A DNA stretch of 64,000 nt. Source: Arcanobacterium canis. Its GTDB lineage: Bacteria > Actinomycetota > Actinomycetes > Actinomycetales > Actinomycetaceae. The stretch spans positions 1,364,001 to 1,428,000 of the forward strand of contig NZ_CP121208.1 of the NCBI RefSeq assembly GCF_029625435.1, in the 5' to 3' direction. Every line of letters begins with the position of its first letter. Position 1 is the first letter of the stretch. Of the stretch, positions 27,501 through 35,040 are shown piece by piece. The position numbers and the translations under genes were made by a program. The notes below the pieces were generated by a model, which saw only the letters and a program-made list of their open reading frames with translations, had not been told where the DNA came from and made no database searches.

Positions 27501-27527
27501 TTGCAGTTTGGATGCAGGTGCGGACAC
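24513..27527 (-). CDS. UPF0182 family large membrane protein
   Basis: A 1004-residue protein of the conserved actinobacterial UPF0182 family. About seven membrane segments lie in the first 320 residues (for example TLGILGLLVIALTIFANFW, then FLLWFNATAFG and DPEYGWDVGFYVFTLPVL), followed by a large extracellular region of about 580 residues (YIQRNINATREAYGI, DINLLDQRGTKVQMGNLL). The last 140 residues are a Pro/Ala/Lys-rich linker and a coiled-coil-like Ala/Lys segment. I use the GTG at 27527 with GAGGGG just upstream; an ATG 13 codons earlier is possible. Function is unknown. It is divergent from the PPA1309 gene. Confidence 0.85.
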   Translation of the reverse strand: MSAPASKLQGNAKGVSTFVVTLGILGLLVIALTIFANFWTEMAWFSQIEAIRVFWTQYGAAIGFGALGTIAVALVVALNARIALGKGAKKGDVVAELEHSPVDMLRRRWWLTYLVAPVVVGLLFGASMGRNWQTFLLWFNATAFGKVDPEYGWDVGFYVFTLPVLNLALSFFFLLLLISAVVAAAIYWMGGHVQMAPNSFKVTSRAQIHVAILAALGALGLAVNYWLSRYELLLGNHDRFSGASYTDINASVPGLTVLSIVVALIALAFVWAAVRHMWRPAVVGIATAIVVSLVVSWIYPALVQSFRVTPNAAELESEYIQRNINATREAYGIADIETQSYDAVTKAEPGQLREDSRTAAQIRLLDPNIVEPSFNQLQQNRQYYTFLEPLTVGRYNVNNEKRDTVIGVRELNLAGLDQERRSWVNDHTVYTHGYGVAAAFGNTVSSQGDPKFWESGIPSRGELGEYEPRIYFGKNSPDYSIVGAPKGATAWELDYPDDKEPNGQKNNTYNGDGGPAIGSSFARLMFAIKFASTDIFFSERVTDQSQILFDRDPSKRVSKVAPYLTLDSKAVPAVVDMDGDPKTPKRVVWIIDAYTTSNNYPYSARQSLEAATSDARSRGQLIGAATKEVNYIRNSVKAVVDAFDGSVTLYQWDEKDPVINAWKGIFPGQLKPISQMSGDLMSHIRYPEDLFKVQRELLARYHVTDAKSFYSGGDFWKVPKEPTARDQAAAQAQPPYYMSLQMPGQKAPEFSLTSSFIPGGTTQRNIMNGFFAASGDAGSEAGKKADTYGKLRLLDLPRGLTIPGPGQAENTMVTNPRVSQDINLLDQRGTKVQMGNLLSLPVGGGMLYVQPVYVQASSGTQYPTLQYVLTLFGDTVGFAPTLDESLNQVFGGNSGVKAGDAAIAGQKEAPLADSGSKDAKVQPDQKSKDGEAAKPAPSAPAPSNPAPTGPAAERLNTALSDAKKAITDSEAARKSGDWTAYGKAQEALTKAVEEAAKAQSELGK

Positions 27528-27662
27528 TTTCCCCTCATTCTCTTTTCGAGTGGTGCAAAATACCACCTCCTACGCTAACCCATCGGGCGGCGGTTACACT
27601 AGCCAGACCTGGAAAATCAGCCCATAGCGTGGCTATTTTTCGCACTGTTGTAGGATGAGAGC

Positions 27663-28211
27663 GTGGACGATCAACTTTCCCTTTCGCAAATTGCTCTTCG
27701 AGACGCTACAGCTGATATCGAATCTCACGTGAACCGTTTCGGTTGGGACGGGCCTGTGCGTGTCTTCGCGCTGATCAATGCGCGCGCGGCGCTGGATGCT
27801 CACCCGGCCCTCGCAGGCGAGCTTCCGGCCGACGTCGAAGCGAGTGCGATCACTGATCCGCACACGCTCTTTTCTGTGGAGCAGGAGGATCTGCCGCACG
27901 TCGATTCGCTCGAAGAACTCTTCGGTTCGATTATGTGGCCACCGAATGTGGACGGCGCAGCAATTTCGACCGAGCGTGTGGTTCTGCCTCCAAACGTTGA
28001 GGTCACCCTTCCCGACGACGAAGCCGCCGCCATGGAAATTTTGAAGAATCACCCCGAGCGCCAAGACGTGCGAATTGTTGCCTCTGTGATGCGCAGCGGG
28101 GAATCGTGGTGCATCGTGCGAATGCGCCACTTCGACGATGATTCCATGCGTATCTCCTCCCCCGACGCCGTCCCCGGGTTGGTTGAAGGACTACGAGAAA
28201 CGTTGAAGTGA
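27663..28211 (+). CDS. PPA1309 family protein
   Basis: A 182-residue soluble acidic protein of an actinobacterial family known only by its Cutibacterium member. Recognisable parts are HVNRFGWDGPVRVFALINA near the N-terminus and EDLPHVDSLEELFGSIMWPP in the centre, ending in VRMRHFDDDS. GTG start. In related genomes it is a neighbour of UPF0182 and YlbL-type genes; here the helicase gene separates it from YlbL. Function unknown. Confidence 0.8.
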   Translation: MDDQLSLSQIALRDATADIESHVNRFGWDGPVRVFALINARAALDAHPALAGELPADVEASAITDPHTLFSVEQEDLPHVDSLEELFGSIMWPPNVDGAAISTERVVLPPNVEVTLPDDEAAAMEILKNHPERQDVRIVASVMRSGESWCIVRMRHFDDDSMRISSPDAVPGLVEGLRETLK

Positions 28212-28281
28212 GTCTGCTTCGGATCGAGCTGCCACTGGGATAGTTCTCGATCGTTTCACCACCAGCTGGGAAGGGTAGTTG

Positions 28282-30993
28282 ATGACTTTCGAAATCTTTG
28301 AGTTCCAAGGAGTTTGGAGATCCTACCAAGCAAGAGTTTTGGAGCACATCAGCAGGTATTCCCAGGACAATAAAGTCCATATCGTGGCGGCCCCCGGTTC
28401 GGGTAAAACCACGCTGGGTATCGAGATGATCGTGAAGAAGGATCTTCCGTGCCTGATCTTGGTTCCGACTCTTGTCATGAGGAACCAGTGGAAAGCGCGC
28501 ATACTTCAGGCCTTCGTCCGCCCAGAAAATCGACGCGAAGCACAGTCGCTGATTTCTACCGACCTCAAGAATCCTTCAACGATCACGATTGCCACGTATC
28601 AGGCTCTCTTTCAGGCCATGAATGCGCTTCCAAGCGATGCACAAGCACACAATGGCGACGACGGCGCCGACTGGAACGACGTCAGTGCAAGAGAATACGA
28701 CGACGTCGATTATTCGCACTTCGATCTCATTCGAGCGATGCGAGAAAAAGGGCTTGGGCTCATCTGCTTAGACGAATGCCATCACCTAAGAAACGCCTGG
28801 TGGAAATCGCTGGAAGATTTCCTCGCCGCACATAGTGGACTTTTCTCCATTGCTCTCACCGCGACACCACCGTATGACTCAACCCCAAACGAATGGAAGC
28901 GCTACATCTCAGTCTGCGGCGAAATCGATGAAGAAATCACCATTCCGGAGCTAGTCAAAGAAGGCGTTCTTTGCCCTCACCAAGATTTTATCTATCTCAA
29001 TTATCCCACCAGCGATGAGCTCACGGCTGTGAAAGATTTTGAGGAAAGAAGCACACAAGCTCTCCAACATTTCCAATCTCTCGAATCATTCGCACAGATC
29101 GTCGCCAGCCAAGGCCTCTTTCAAGGCACTCTGACCTTAGAAGACATGCTGGAAAACCCAAAGTTCTTGTCGTCGCTTCTGATCTACAAAGCCAGCCAAG
29201 GCCAGGATGTCCCCAAACATTACCTCAGAACTCTCGGTGTCAAGCATCTTCCAAAACTCGATAAAACATGGTTGGAGGTGCTACTCCAAAATCTTCTTTA
29301 CGATTCGTCTGAAACATTCGAAATCAACAATTCCCAGCGAGATGAAATCATTTCCTTTTTGAAAGCGATGGGATTAGTAGAGAAAAGAAAAGTCAGCCTA
29401 GTAAAAAACTCAAAAATCGAGCGCAAGCTGATTCAATCTGCAGGAAAATTCGCAAGTATCAACAACATCGTCGGTGCCGAATACTCGTGCTTGGGAAACG
29501 ATTTGCGAATGACAATTTTGACCGACTATATCCGGAAGGAATACATCAAACACATCGGAGGGGATGCTCCTTTCCCTTTGAAACTGGGTGCGCTTCCACT
29601 TTTTGAGTTTCTTCGACGGTCTATTGAAAAGCAGTACGGCAACGCCGGCCCGAAGTTGGGTGTGCTTTCCGGTTCGGTTGTCATCCTCCCCACTTCAGCG
29701 CTGAGGTATCTCGGGGCAGAGAGCCAGAACCTCAACATCTCAACGGTTGGCACTGTGAACGACGAAGAATACGTACAAGTTTCACCTTCAGGCAGCTGCA
29801 ATAATCTCATCCAGGCAGTGACCGAACTTCATTCTCACGGCAATATCAATATCCTCATTGGAACCACCGCCCTTCTCGGGGAGGGATGGGATGCTCCTCA
29901 CGTAAATTCGCTGATCCTCGCTTCTTATGTCGGTTCATTTATACTCAGCAACCAGATGAGAGGCCGAGCGATCAGAGTAGACCCGCAACGCCCCGACAAA
30001 ACCGCGAATATTTGGCATTTGGCCTGCATTAAGCCACACGATTTGGCCCGAAAGCCGCTCTCGGAGGGGATCGAGGAAACAACCAGCGATGACTTGGACC
30101 TCGTCGCACGAAGATTTGACCATTTCCTCGGCTTAGATTACGAAAAAGATCTTATCCTGAGCGGAATCGAGAGGATCACTTTCCTCAATGAGTATCACGT
30201 CACTCACGGACAAAACGCAGTAACGCAGATCAATTCCAAAATGACCCGCTTGGCTTCACGGCGCCCTGCTTTGCGAGACAAGTGGCAACGATCCCTCGCG
30301 CTCTTCGACGAGATCGAGATCGCCAACGAAGTTTCTGTCCAGAAAAGCACAATGAAAATTGCATCTTTCTATGACTACATCACCTTTTTTGGCATTTCAA
30401 TCTTCGCCTTTTTGGTGAATTTTGCACACAGATCCGGGCTCATCTTCACCCCGCGCACGCGGATGGCTACCGTCATATTTTTACTCGTTGCCGCCACATT
30501 CGTCGGGGTCAGAACGTTCTTGTTATCGTCACCTATCCATCGACTCAAGAAAATGGGGCAGGGGGTGGTCGGTGCTCTTCGCCGCGCAGAACTGCTCAAG
30601 GGTGAGGTCTATCTTGTCAACGTTGCCCCTAACGATACGAATACATACGCGCAAATCTCTTTAAAGGGCGCAAACTCCCACGAAAAGGAGATATTTGCTC
30701 GCAGTATCATCCACATGCTTTCACCTATCGATAACCAGAAATATCTCATTGTCAGAAAGCGATATTTTGGCCTGATATATGACTTTTATGCCGTCCCTGC
30801 GACTTTTGAGAAGAATCGAGAGCTCGCGGAGATTTTTGTCCAAGAAATGAATAAAAATATCGGACACCACAATCTCGTCTACACGCGCAACGTCGATGGA
30901 AGGAAAGTCCTTCTCAAGGCACGAGTCAAATCGTTCGCGAACAAGCAAAATCGGTTTATCACAGGGAAAAAGGTGCAAAGCGCTCTGGAATAA
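28282..30993 (+). CDS. SF2 DEAD/DEAH helicase with transmembrane C-terminal region
   Basis: A 903-residue protein. RecA domain 1: Walker A APGSGKTT (about 36-43), DECHH (about 164), ALTATPP (about 193). An insertion of roughly 250 residues follows (about 230-480). RecA domain 2: LGEGWDAPHVNSL (about 532) and motif VI QMRGRAIRVD (about 557). Then two hydrophobic spans at about 695-750 (ITFFGISIFAFLVNFA and MATVIFLLVAATFVGV) and a C-terminal domain of about 150 residues (KGEVYLVNVAPNDTN) without a recognised family. GAAGGG precedes the ATG by six bases. It is more AT-rich than its neighbours and splits a conserved gene block. A membrane-bound helicase in such a position suggests genome defence; that is inference, and no partner gene is adjacent. 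Confidence 0.85.
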   Translation: MTFEIFEFQGVWRSYQARVLEHISRYSQDNKVHIVAAPGSGKTTLGIEMIVKKDLPCLILVPTLVMRNQWKARILQAFVRPENRREAQSLISTDLKNPSTITIATYQALFQAMNALPSDAQAHNGDDGADWNDVSAREYDDVDYSHFDLIRAMREKGLGLICLDECHHLRNAWWKSLEDFLAAHSGLFSIALTATPPYDSTPNEWKRYISVCGEIDEEITIPELVKEGVLCPHQDFIYLNYPTSDELTAVKDFEERSTQALQHFQSLESFAQIVASQGLFQGTLTLEDMLENPKFLSSLLIYKASQGQDVPKHYLRTLGVKHLPKLDKTWLEVLLQNLLYDSSETFEINNSQRDEIISFLKAMGLVEKRKVSLVKNSKIERKLIQSAGKFASINNIVGAEYSCLGNDLRMTILTDYIRKEYIKHIGGDAPFPLKLGALPLFEFLRRSIEKQYGNAGPKLGVLSGSVVILPTSALRYLGAESQNLNISTVGTVNDEEYVQVSPSGSCNNLIQAVTELHSHGNINILIGTTALLGEGWDAPHVNSLILASYVGSFILSNQMRGRAIRVDPQRPDKTANIWHLACIKPHDLARKPLSEGIEETTSDDLDLVARRFDHFLGLDYEKDLILSGIERITFLNEYHVTHGQNAVTQINSKMTRLASRRPALRDKWQRSLALFDEIEIANEVSVQKSTMKIASFYDYITFFGISIFAFLVNFAHRSGLIFTPRTRMATVIFLLVAATFVGVRTFLLSSPIHRLKKMGQGVVGALRRAELLKGEVYLVNVAPNDTNTYAQISLKGANSHEKEIFARSIIHMLSPIDNQKYLIVRKRYFGLIYDFYAVPATFEKNRELAEIFVQEMNKNIGHHNLVYTRNVDGRKVLLKARVKSFANKQNRFITGKKVQSALE

Positions 30994-31033
30994 GCTCAAG
31001 CCGAATTATGACGTGCGCGCCCACTCTTCACGT

Positions 31034-32131
31034 TCAGACTGCTTTGCCGTGGACGTATGCCCTGCACGAGGTGAGCTTCGAGGTGTCACCGCTGGCAATG
31101 GCTTTCACTGCTTCAATTGCACCTGGCGTACTCTCCACCGCCCAGACCCTCATCCCCTCGGGCTCGTATCCGAGAGTATCTTCGCAGTTCAGTGCCGGAG
31201 CAAGGAAGTCTGTGACACCTTCCCTCGCAGCACCCACAAGTTTGTGTTCGATCCCGCCGATCGGCCCGACTAGGCCGTTCCAGTTCGCTGTTCCGGTTCC
31301 CGCGATTTTCTTCGTGCCTCCAAGGTCACCCTTCGTGAGCTGATCGTAGATTTCCAACGCAAACATGTTCCCCGCGCTTGGGCCGCCAATCCCTTCGACC
31401 GCATACGTCACCTTGCCCGGGTAGTGTACGTTTTTTACGGCGAGCCCAACGCCGATGAGCGATGACCCTGGCGGATAGGGACTGTCTTCGCCAGCTTTGA
31501 TCGTCGCGAACGTCGTCGTCACGCGCTTGCCGTCGCGCTCAACTTCAACCGTGATCTTCGCTCCGGCCTTCGTGACGAAGAGCAGACGAGAAAGCGAAAG
31601 GAAAGTTGGGGTATCCACAAGTTTGCCATCCGTCTTCGGGGTTGCGATACGCTTAATAACATCGCCTTCTTTGAGCGCTTTTCCTGATGGATACTTCGTA
31701 TCAACCTTGGATACGACGAGGTCCATGCTCACTTTCTTTCCTGCAAGTTCCATTGCAAGCGCTGCGGCGGTGTCTTGCGAGGAAGTCATCGCTTCAACAT
31801 TAAGTTTTTCCACTTGCGCGTCGGTGACAGTATCGGGATACACCGCACGCACGGGCAAGGCCTGCTGATCACGGTTAACGATCGTCGGAAGCACCGCACC
31901 GACGGGGACACCGTTTTCAGGGGTGCCAAAAGCGGACACCGTCGTCATGAAAAGCTTGGTTTTCGAAGGATACGTCTCGTTTCCGGTGATTTTGACCAAG
32001 GGTTTGCCTTCGATTTTCGCTGCAGTGTCGAGAGCAGGACCAGCGCTTTGAACCATGTAGGCGCTGGGCATCATCAGACTCGCAAGAAGAAGGCCGGCAA
32101 ATGTGACCGAAGAAAGAAACTTGGAATTCAT
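31034..32131 (-). CDS. YlbL-type secreted PDZ/Lon-like serine protease
   Basis: A 365-residue membrane-anchored protease. A signal-anchor (about residues 8-28) leads to an extracytoplasmic PDZ domain (about 145-230, KALKEGDVIKRIATPK) and a Lon-type proteolytic domain (about 235-350). The catalytic dyad is visible: Ser in GIGGPSAGNMFALE and Lys in GGIEHKLVGA. It probably degrades membrane or secreted proteins at the outer face of the membrane. Convergent with the helicase gene, 40 bases apart. The gene belongs to the conserved block with PPA1309 and DUF2342. Confidence 0.9.
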   Translation of the reverse strand: MNSKFLSSVTFAGLLLASLMMPSAYMVQSAGPALDTAAKIEGKPLVKITGNETYPSKTKLFMTTVSAFGTPENGVPVGAVLPTIVNRDQQALPVRAVYPDTVTDAQVEKLNVEAMTSSQDTAAALAMELAGKKVSMDLVVSKVDTKYPSGKALKEGDVIKRIATPKTDGKLVDTPTFLSLSRLLFVTKAGAKITVEVERDGKRVTTTFATIKAGEDSPYPPGSSLIGVGLAVKNVHYPGKVTYAVEGIGGPSAGNMFALEIYDQLTKGDLGGTKKIAGTGTANWNGLVGPIGGIEHKLVGAAREGVTDFLAPALNCEDTLGYEPEGMRVWAVESTPGAIEAVKAIASGDTSKLTSCRAYVHGKAV

Positions 32132-32248
32132 CCCTCCATCATGCCCTAACGTCAGCGAAATTTTCGTGACAGATGCGCCACATCATCGGTCTCACAGTTC
32201 GACTCCACCCAGGTAAGATGAACGCAGAAATATTTCCTGGGAGGAACA

Positions 32249-33760
32249 ATGTCCGAAAACAACGATTGGGAGGCGATGCTTCGCGCAGTTCTTGGCGACG
32301 CGGCCGCCGAAGAAATCATTGCGAATATGCGTGAACAAGGCATCGATCCGAGCACTCAAATGGGCGCGATGGTCAGCCCCGAAAACTTCGACATGGTGAT
32401 TCGCCAAGTCCAGGCGATGCTCGGTTCAAACGGCCAGGGGCCGGTGAACTGGCAGATCGCTGAGCAGGTGGCACGCGAAACTGTAGAGTCTACGCATTTT
32501 GACCGCCTGAGCAACCTCGACGGCGACGCCGCTCGATCAGCACTATCGACCGCCTCGCTCTGGCTCGACGCTGCCACCGACATTGACCCTGCAAGCGGGC
32601 CAGCGATGGCTTTCTCACGACTGGATTGGGTTGCGCACGCCCTGCCCACGTTGAAGAAACTCTTGGACCCAGTGGGGGCAAATATTGCTCGCGCATTCGG
32701 GGAAATCATCAATGGGCAGGCTCAGCAGATGCCGGCGGGGATGATGCCGTTCGATCCTTCAGCGATGGTTTCGGGCTTAGTTGCTTCACTCCTCGGAGTC
32801 CAATACGGAAAAGCTTTGGCGCAACTCGCTGTCAGTTCATTTGGAACAACGGATACCGGCGTGCCGCTCGTCGAAGGTTCATTCGCAGGTTTAGTTCCGA
32901 GCAACGTCGATGCTTTCGCCTCCGAAATCGAGGGTGTGAAGTCGAGCGAGGTTGAACTCTACATCGCAGTTCGCGAAGCCGCTGCCGCTCGTCTCTATGC
33001 CCGGGTACCGTGGCTACGCACCCGCGTGATTGATTCAGTGGCACAGTTTGCTTCAGGCATCGTCATCGACATGAGCTCGATTGAAGAACAGGTGCGGGGC
33101 TTGAGCCTGGACGACCCGCGCCAAATGGAGAACCTGGATCTGACCGATGTCCTGAACGTCGAATTCACCAAGGCGCAGCGCGAAGCTCTCGACCGACTCG
33201 AGCATCTGCTCTCCCTCGTCGAAGGCTGGGTGAGTGAGATTTCGGCGCAAGCTGTTGCTCCACATCTTCCGAATTTCGTTGCGCTTTCCGAGGTATTCAA
33301 CCGCCGTTACGCGACCGACAACCCCGCTAAGCACGTGTGGAGCGCCCAACTCGGCATGGAATTGGCACCTAAGCGTCTACGCGAAGCGGTGGCTTTCTGG
33401 CAAAAGGCACAGCTGCGCCTAGGAATCGCCGACCGCGACGGGCTCTGGAAACACCCTGATCTCCTTCCCCAGGCGAGCGATCTCGATGATCCGACGGCGT
33501 TCTTCACAGGTGGTTCCTCACGTCCAGACGATCTCGAAGCGGAGCTTGACTCCTTCCTCGAAGATGTGCTTTCAGGGGCCTCGAGCACATCGGCTCCGCA
33601 TGAGCCGAAATTCTCTGATTCTCCCTCGGGTTCTTCCCGCGCCTCAGACTCGGCCGATTCTGGTTCTTCCTTTGACTCTGGTTCTTCGGATTCTGATTCA
33701 CCACGCGACGACGCTGGTAACAGTGACGACGGCGGTGACACGCACGGTGATGTGAAGTGA
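32249..33760 (+). CDS. DUF2342/'zinc-dependent metalloprotease' family protein without HExxH
   Basis: A 503-residue protein of the actinobacterial DUF2342 family, recognised by FDRLSNLDGD, LWLDAATDIDPASGPAMAFSRLDWV and EGWVSEISAQAV. The family is often labelled metalloprotease, but the stretch expected to hold the metal site reads YIAVREAAAARLYARVPWLR, and no HExxH exists in the whole protein, so a zinc-dependent activity is not supported. The last 60 residues are a low-complexity Ser/Asp tail, presumably disordered. AGGAGG precedes the ATG. Divergent from the YlbL-type gene. Followed by a strong terminator. Confidence 0.8.
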   Translation: MSENNDWEAMLRAVLGDAAAEEIIANMREQGIDPSTQMGAMVSPENFDMVIRQVQAMLGSNGQGPVNWQIAEQVARETVESTHFDRLSNLDGDAARSALSTASLWLDAATDIDPASGPAMAFSRLDWVAHALPTLKKLLDPVGANIARAFGEIINGQAQQMPAGMMPFDPSAMVSGLVASLLGVQYGKALAQLAVSSFGTTDTGVPLVEGSFAGLVPSNVDAFASEIEGVKSSEVELYIAVREAAAARLYARVPWLRTRVIDSVAQFASGIVIDMSSIEEQVRGLSLDDPRQMENLDLTDVLNVEFTKAQREALDRLEHLLSLVEGWVSEISAQAVAPHLPNFVALSEVFNRRYATDNPAKHVWSAQLGMELAPKRLREAVAFWQKAQLRLGIADRDGLWKHPDLLPQASDLDDPTAFFTGGSSRPDDLEAELDSFLEDVLSGASSTSAPHEPKFSDSPSGSSRASDSADSGSSFDSGSSDSDSPRDDAGNSDDGGDTHGDVK

Positions 33761-33778
33761 ACTAACACAGTTCGCGAA

Positions 33779-33824
33779 TGTGGTGGGGAGGTTTTCCACG
33801 AGGTTGGAAAACCTCCCCACCACA
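33779..33824 (+). terminator. Terminator after DUF2342 gene
   Basis: A perfect 20-bp inverted repeat (33779-33798 with 33805-33824) with a six-base loop, 19 bases after the stop. Confidence 0.8.
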
Positions 33825-33850
33825 TGATGGCGTTTCGTTATTTTTAATTC

Positions 33851-34915
33851 ATGCAGCTACCGCTTGGAATGAATATTTATTGGCGCAACGTCGATGAGGC
33901 AGTGATTGGAATCGATCCGCGTCTCCAGCTCACACTCGAGGATTTCACGCGCGCCGAATCGACACTGTTAGAGTCCTTAGAACACCCCATCTCGATGCCC
34001 GAATTCCGTACACTAGCCGAACGGGCAGGGATCGGCCAGGAGCGCACCGGCACGATACTTTCCCTTCTGAAATCTCAAAAACTTCTGAGCGATTGTGAAC
34101 TTCGCGAGCGCGATCAGGAGCCATATTGGCGAACTCATGGACGCACGCACTCCAGGATCTCGCGAAGTGTCCTGATCTATCGCGCAGATTACCTCGGCGT
34201 CCAGATTGCACTCAATCTGGCACAAGCTGGCGTGGGCCGAATCGAGTGCAGCGATTCCCTCACCGTCTCGAGCGTGGATCATCCTCTCCTCCAACGCGCA
34301 GGCTTCGGCCTTCCGCGCCGTGAGGCACTCACCAGTGAGCTTCGCGCAATCAACCCAAAAATCATTATTTCCCGTATGCCAGCTCGCGTTTCCTTCCCCA
34401 ATGAGAGATCAGACGATGTTCAGCTGCGCGAACTCACAAGAACCGGAGCAAGCTCACGAATACAAAGCTCAGAAAACAGTTCACACAGCGAGTGCTCGTG
34501 CGACCTCGTCGTCTTGTCTGGATCTCATGCGCTCGATCCCTTCACCTCGCGAGCCTTCCTGGCCGAAGGGATTCCAGTTTTTCATGCCTGCGCCCAAGAA
34601 TATGATCTCGTCGTCGGTCCTTTTGCTCTGCCGGAAGAAGGAACGTGCGCACAGTGCATCTATCTTCACCGCCTCGAGAGCGACCCTCACTGGAACCGCA
34701 TTGGCCCGCAAGCAGTATGCGCCCTTCCGGCGCCGCCACATTCCTCAGCTTGTGCTCTGGCGGCGGCACTTGCCACGCGTGAGATCCTCGCGTTCCTGGA
34801 TCGCTCACAGATTCTTCTCGGTCACAGTGCATGGGTCGTTCCCCCAACACACGAGGCACCGCGGCTCATCCCCATGCCTGTTCATCCTGAGTGCGGATGC
34901 TGCGCCACAATCTAG
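33851..34915 (+). CDS. ThiF/E1-like protein with degenerate nucleotide loop
   Basis: A 354-residue protein. Residues about 1-85 are a winged-helix-like N-terminal part; about 105-340 resembles the ThiF/MoeB/E1 fold: SVLIYRADYLGVQIALNLAQAGVG replaces the usual GxGGLG nucleotide loop with YRADYLG, so ATP binding is doubtful. The zinc-type cysteines of the fold remain: EEGTCAQCIY and the C-terminal HPECGCC. Actinobacterial homologues lie near uvrD2 and are sometimes annotated as leader-peptide-binding proteins of thiazole/oxazole peptide pathways, but no such pathway is seen here. ATG start 10 bases after TTCGTTATTTT; no strong ribosome site. Confidence 0.7.
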   Translation: MQLPLGMNIYWRNVDEAVIGIDPRLQLTLEDFTRAESTLLESLEHPISMPEFRTLAERAGIGQERTGTILSLLKSQKLLSDCELRERDQEPYWRTHGRTHSRISRSVLIYRADYLGVQIALNLAQAGVGRIECSDSLTVSSVDHPLLQRAGFGLPRREALTSELRAINPKIIISRMPARVSFPNERSDDVQLRELTRTGASSRIQSSENSSHSECSCDLVVLSGSHALDPFTSRAFLAEGIPVFHACAQEYDLVVGPFALPEEGTCAQCIYLHRLESDPHWNRIGPQAVCALPAPPHSSACALAAALATREILAFLDRSQILLGHSAWVVPPTHEAPRLIPMPVHPECGCCATI

Positions 34916-35040
34916 GCTTTCACCCAGATCCCAGCAGCAATCACAGCAGATGAATTCCGCGAAGCACCAACAAGTAACCCATTGATGTCAAAAAGCACGC
35001 GGGCTGAGGAAACGGATCGAAGAGTTGGAGACGAGCACGC

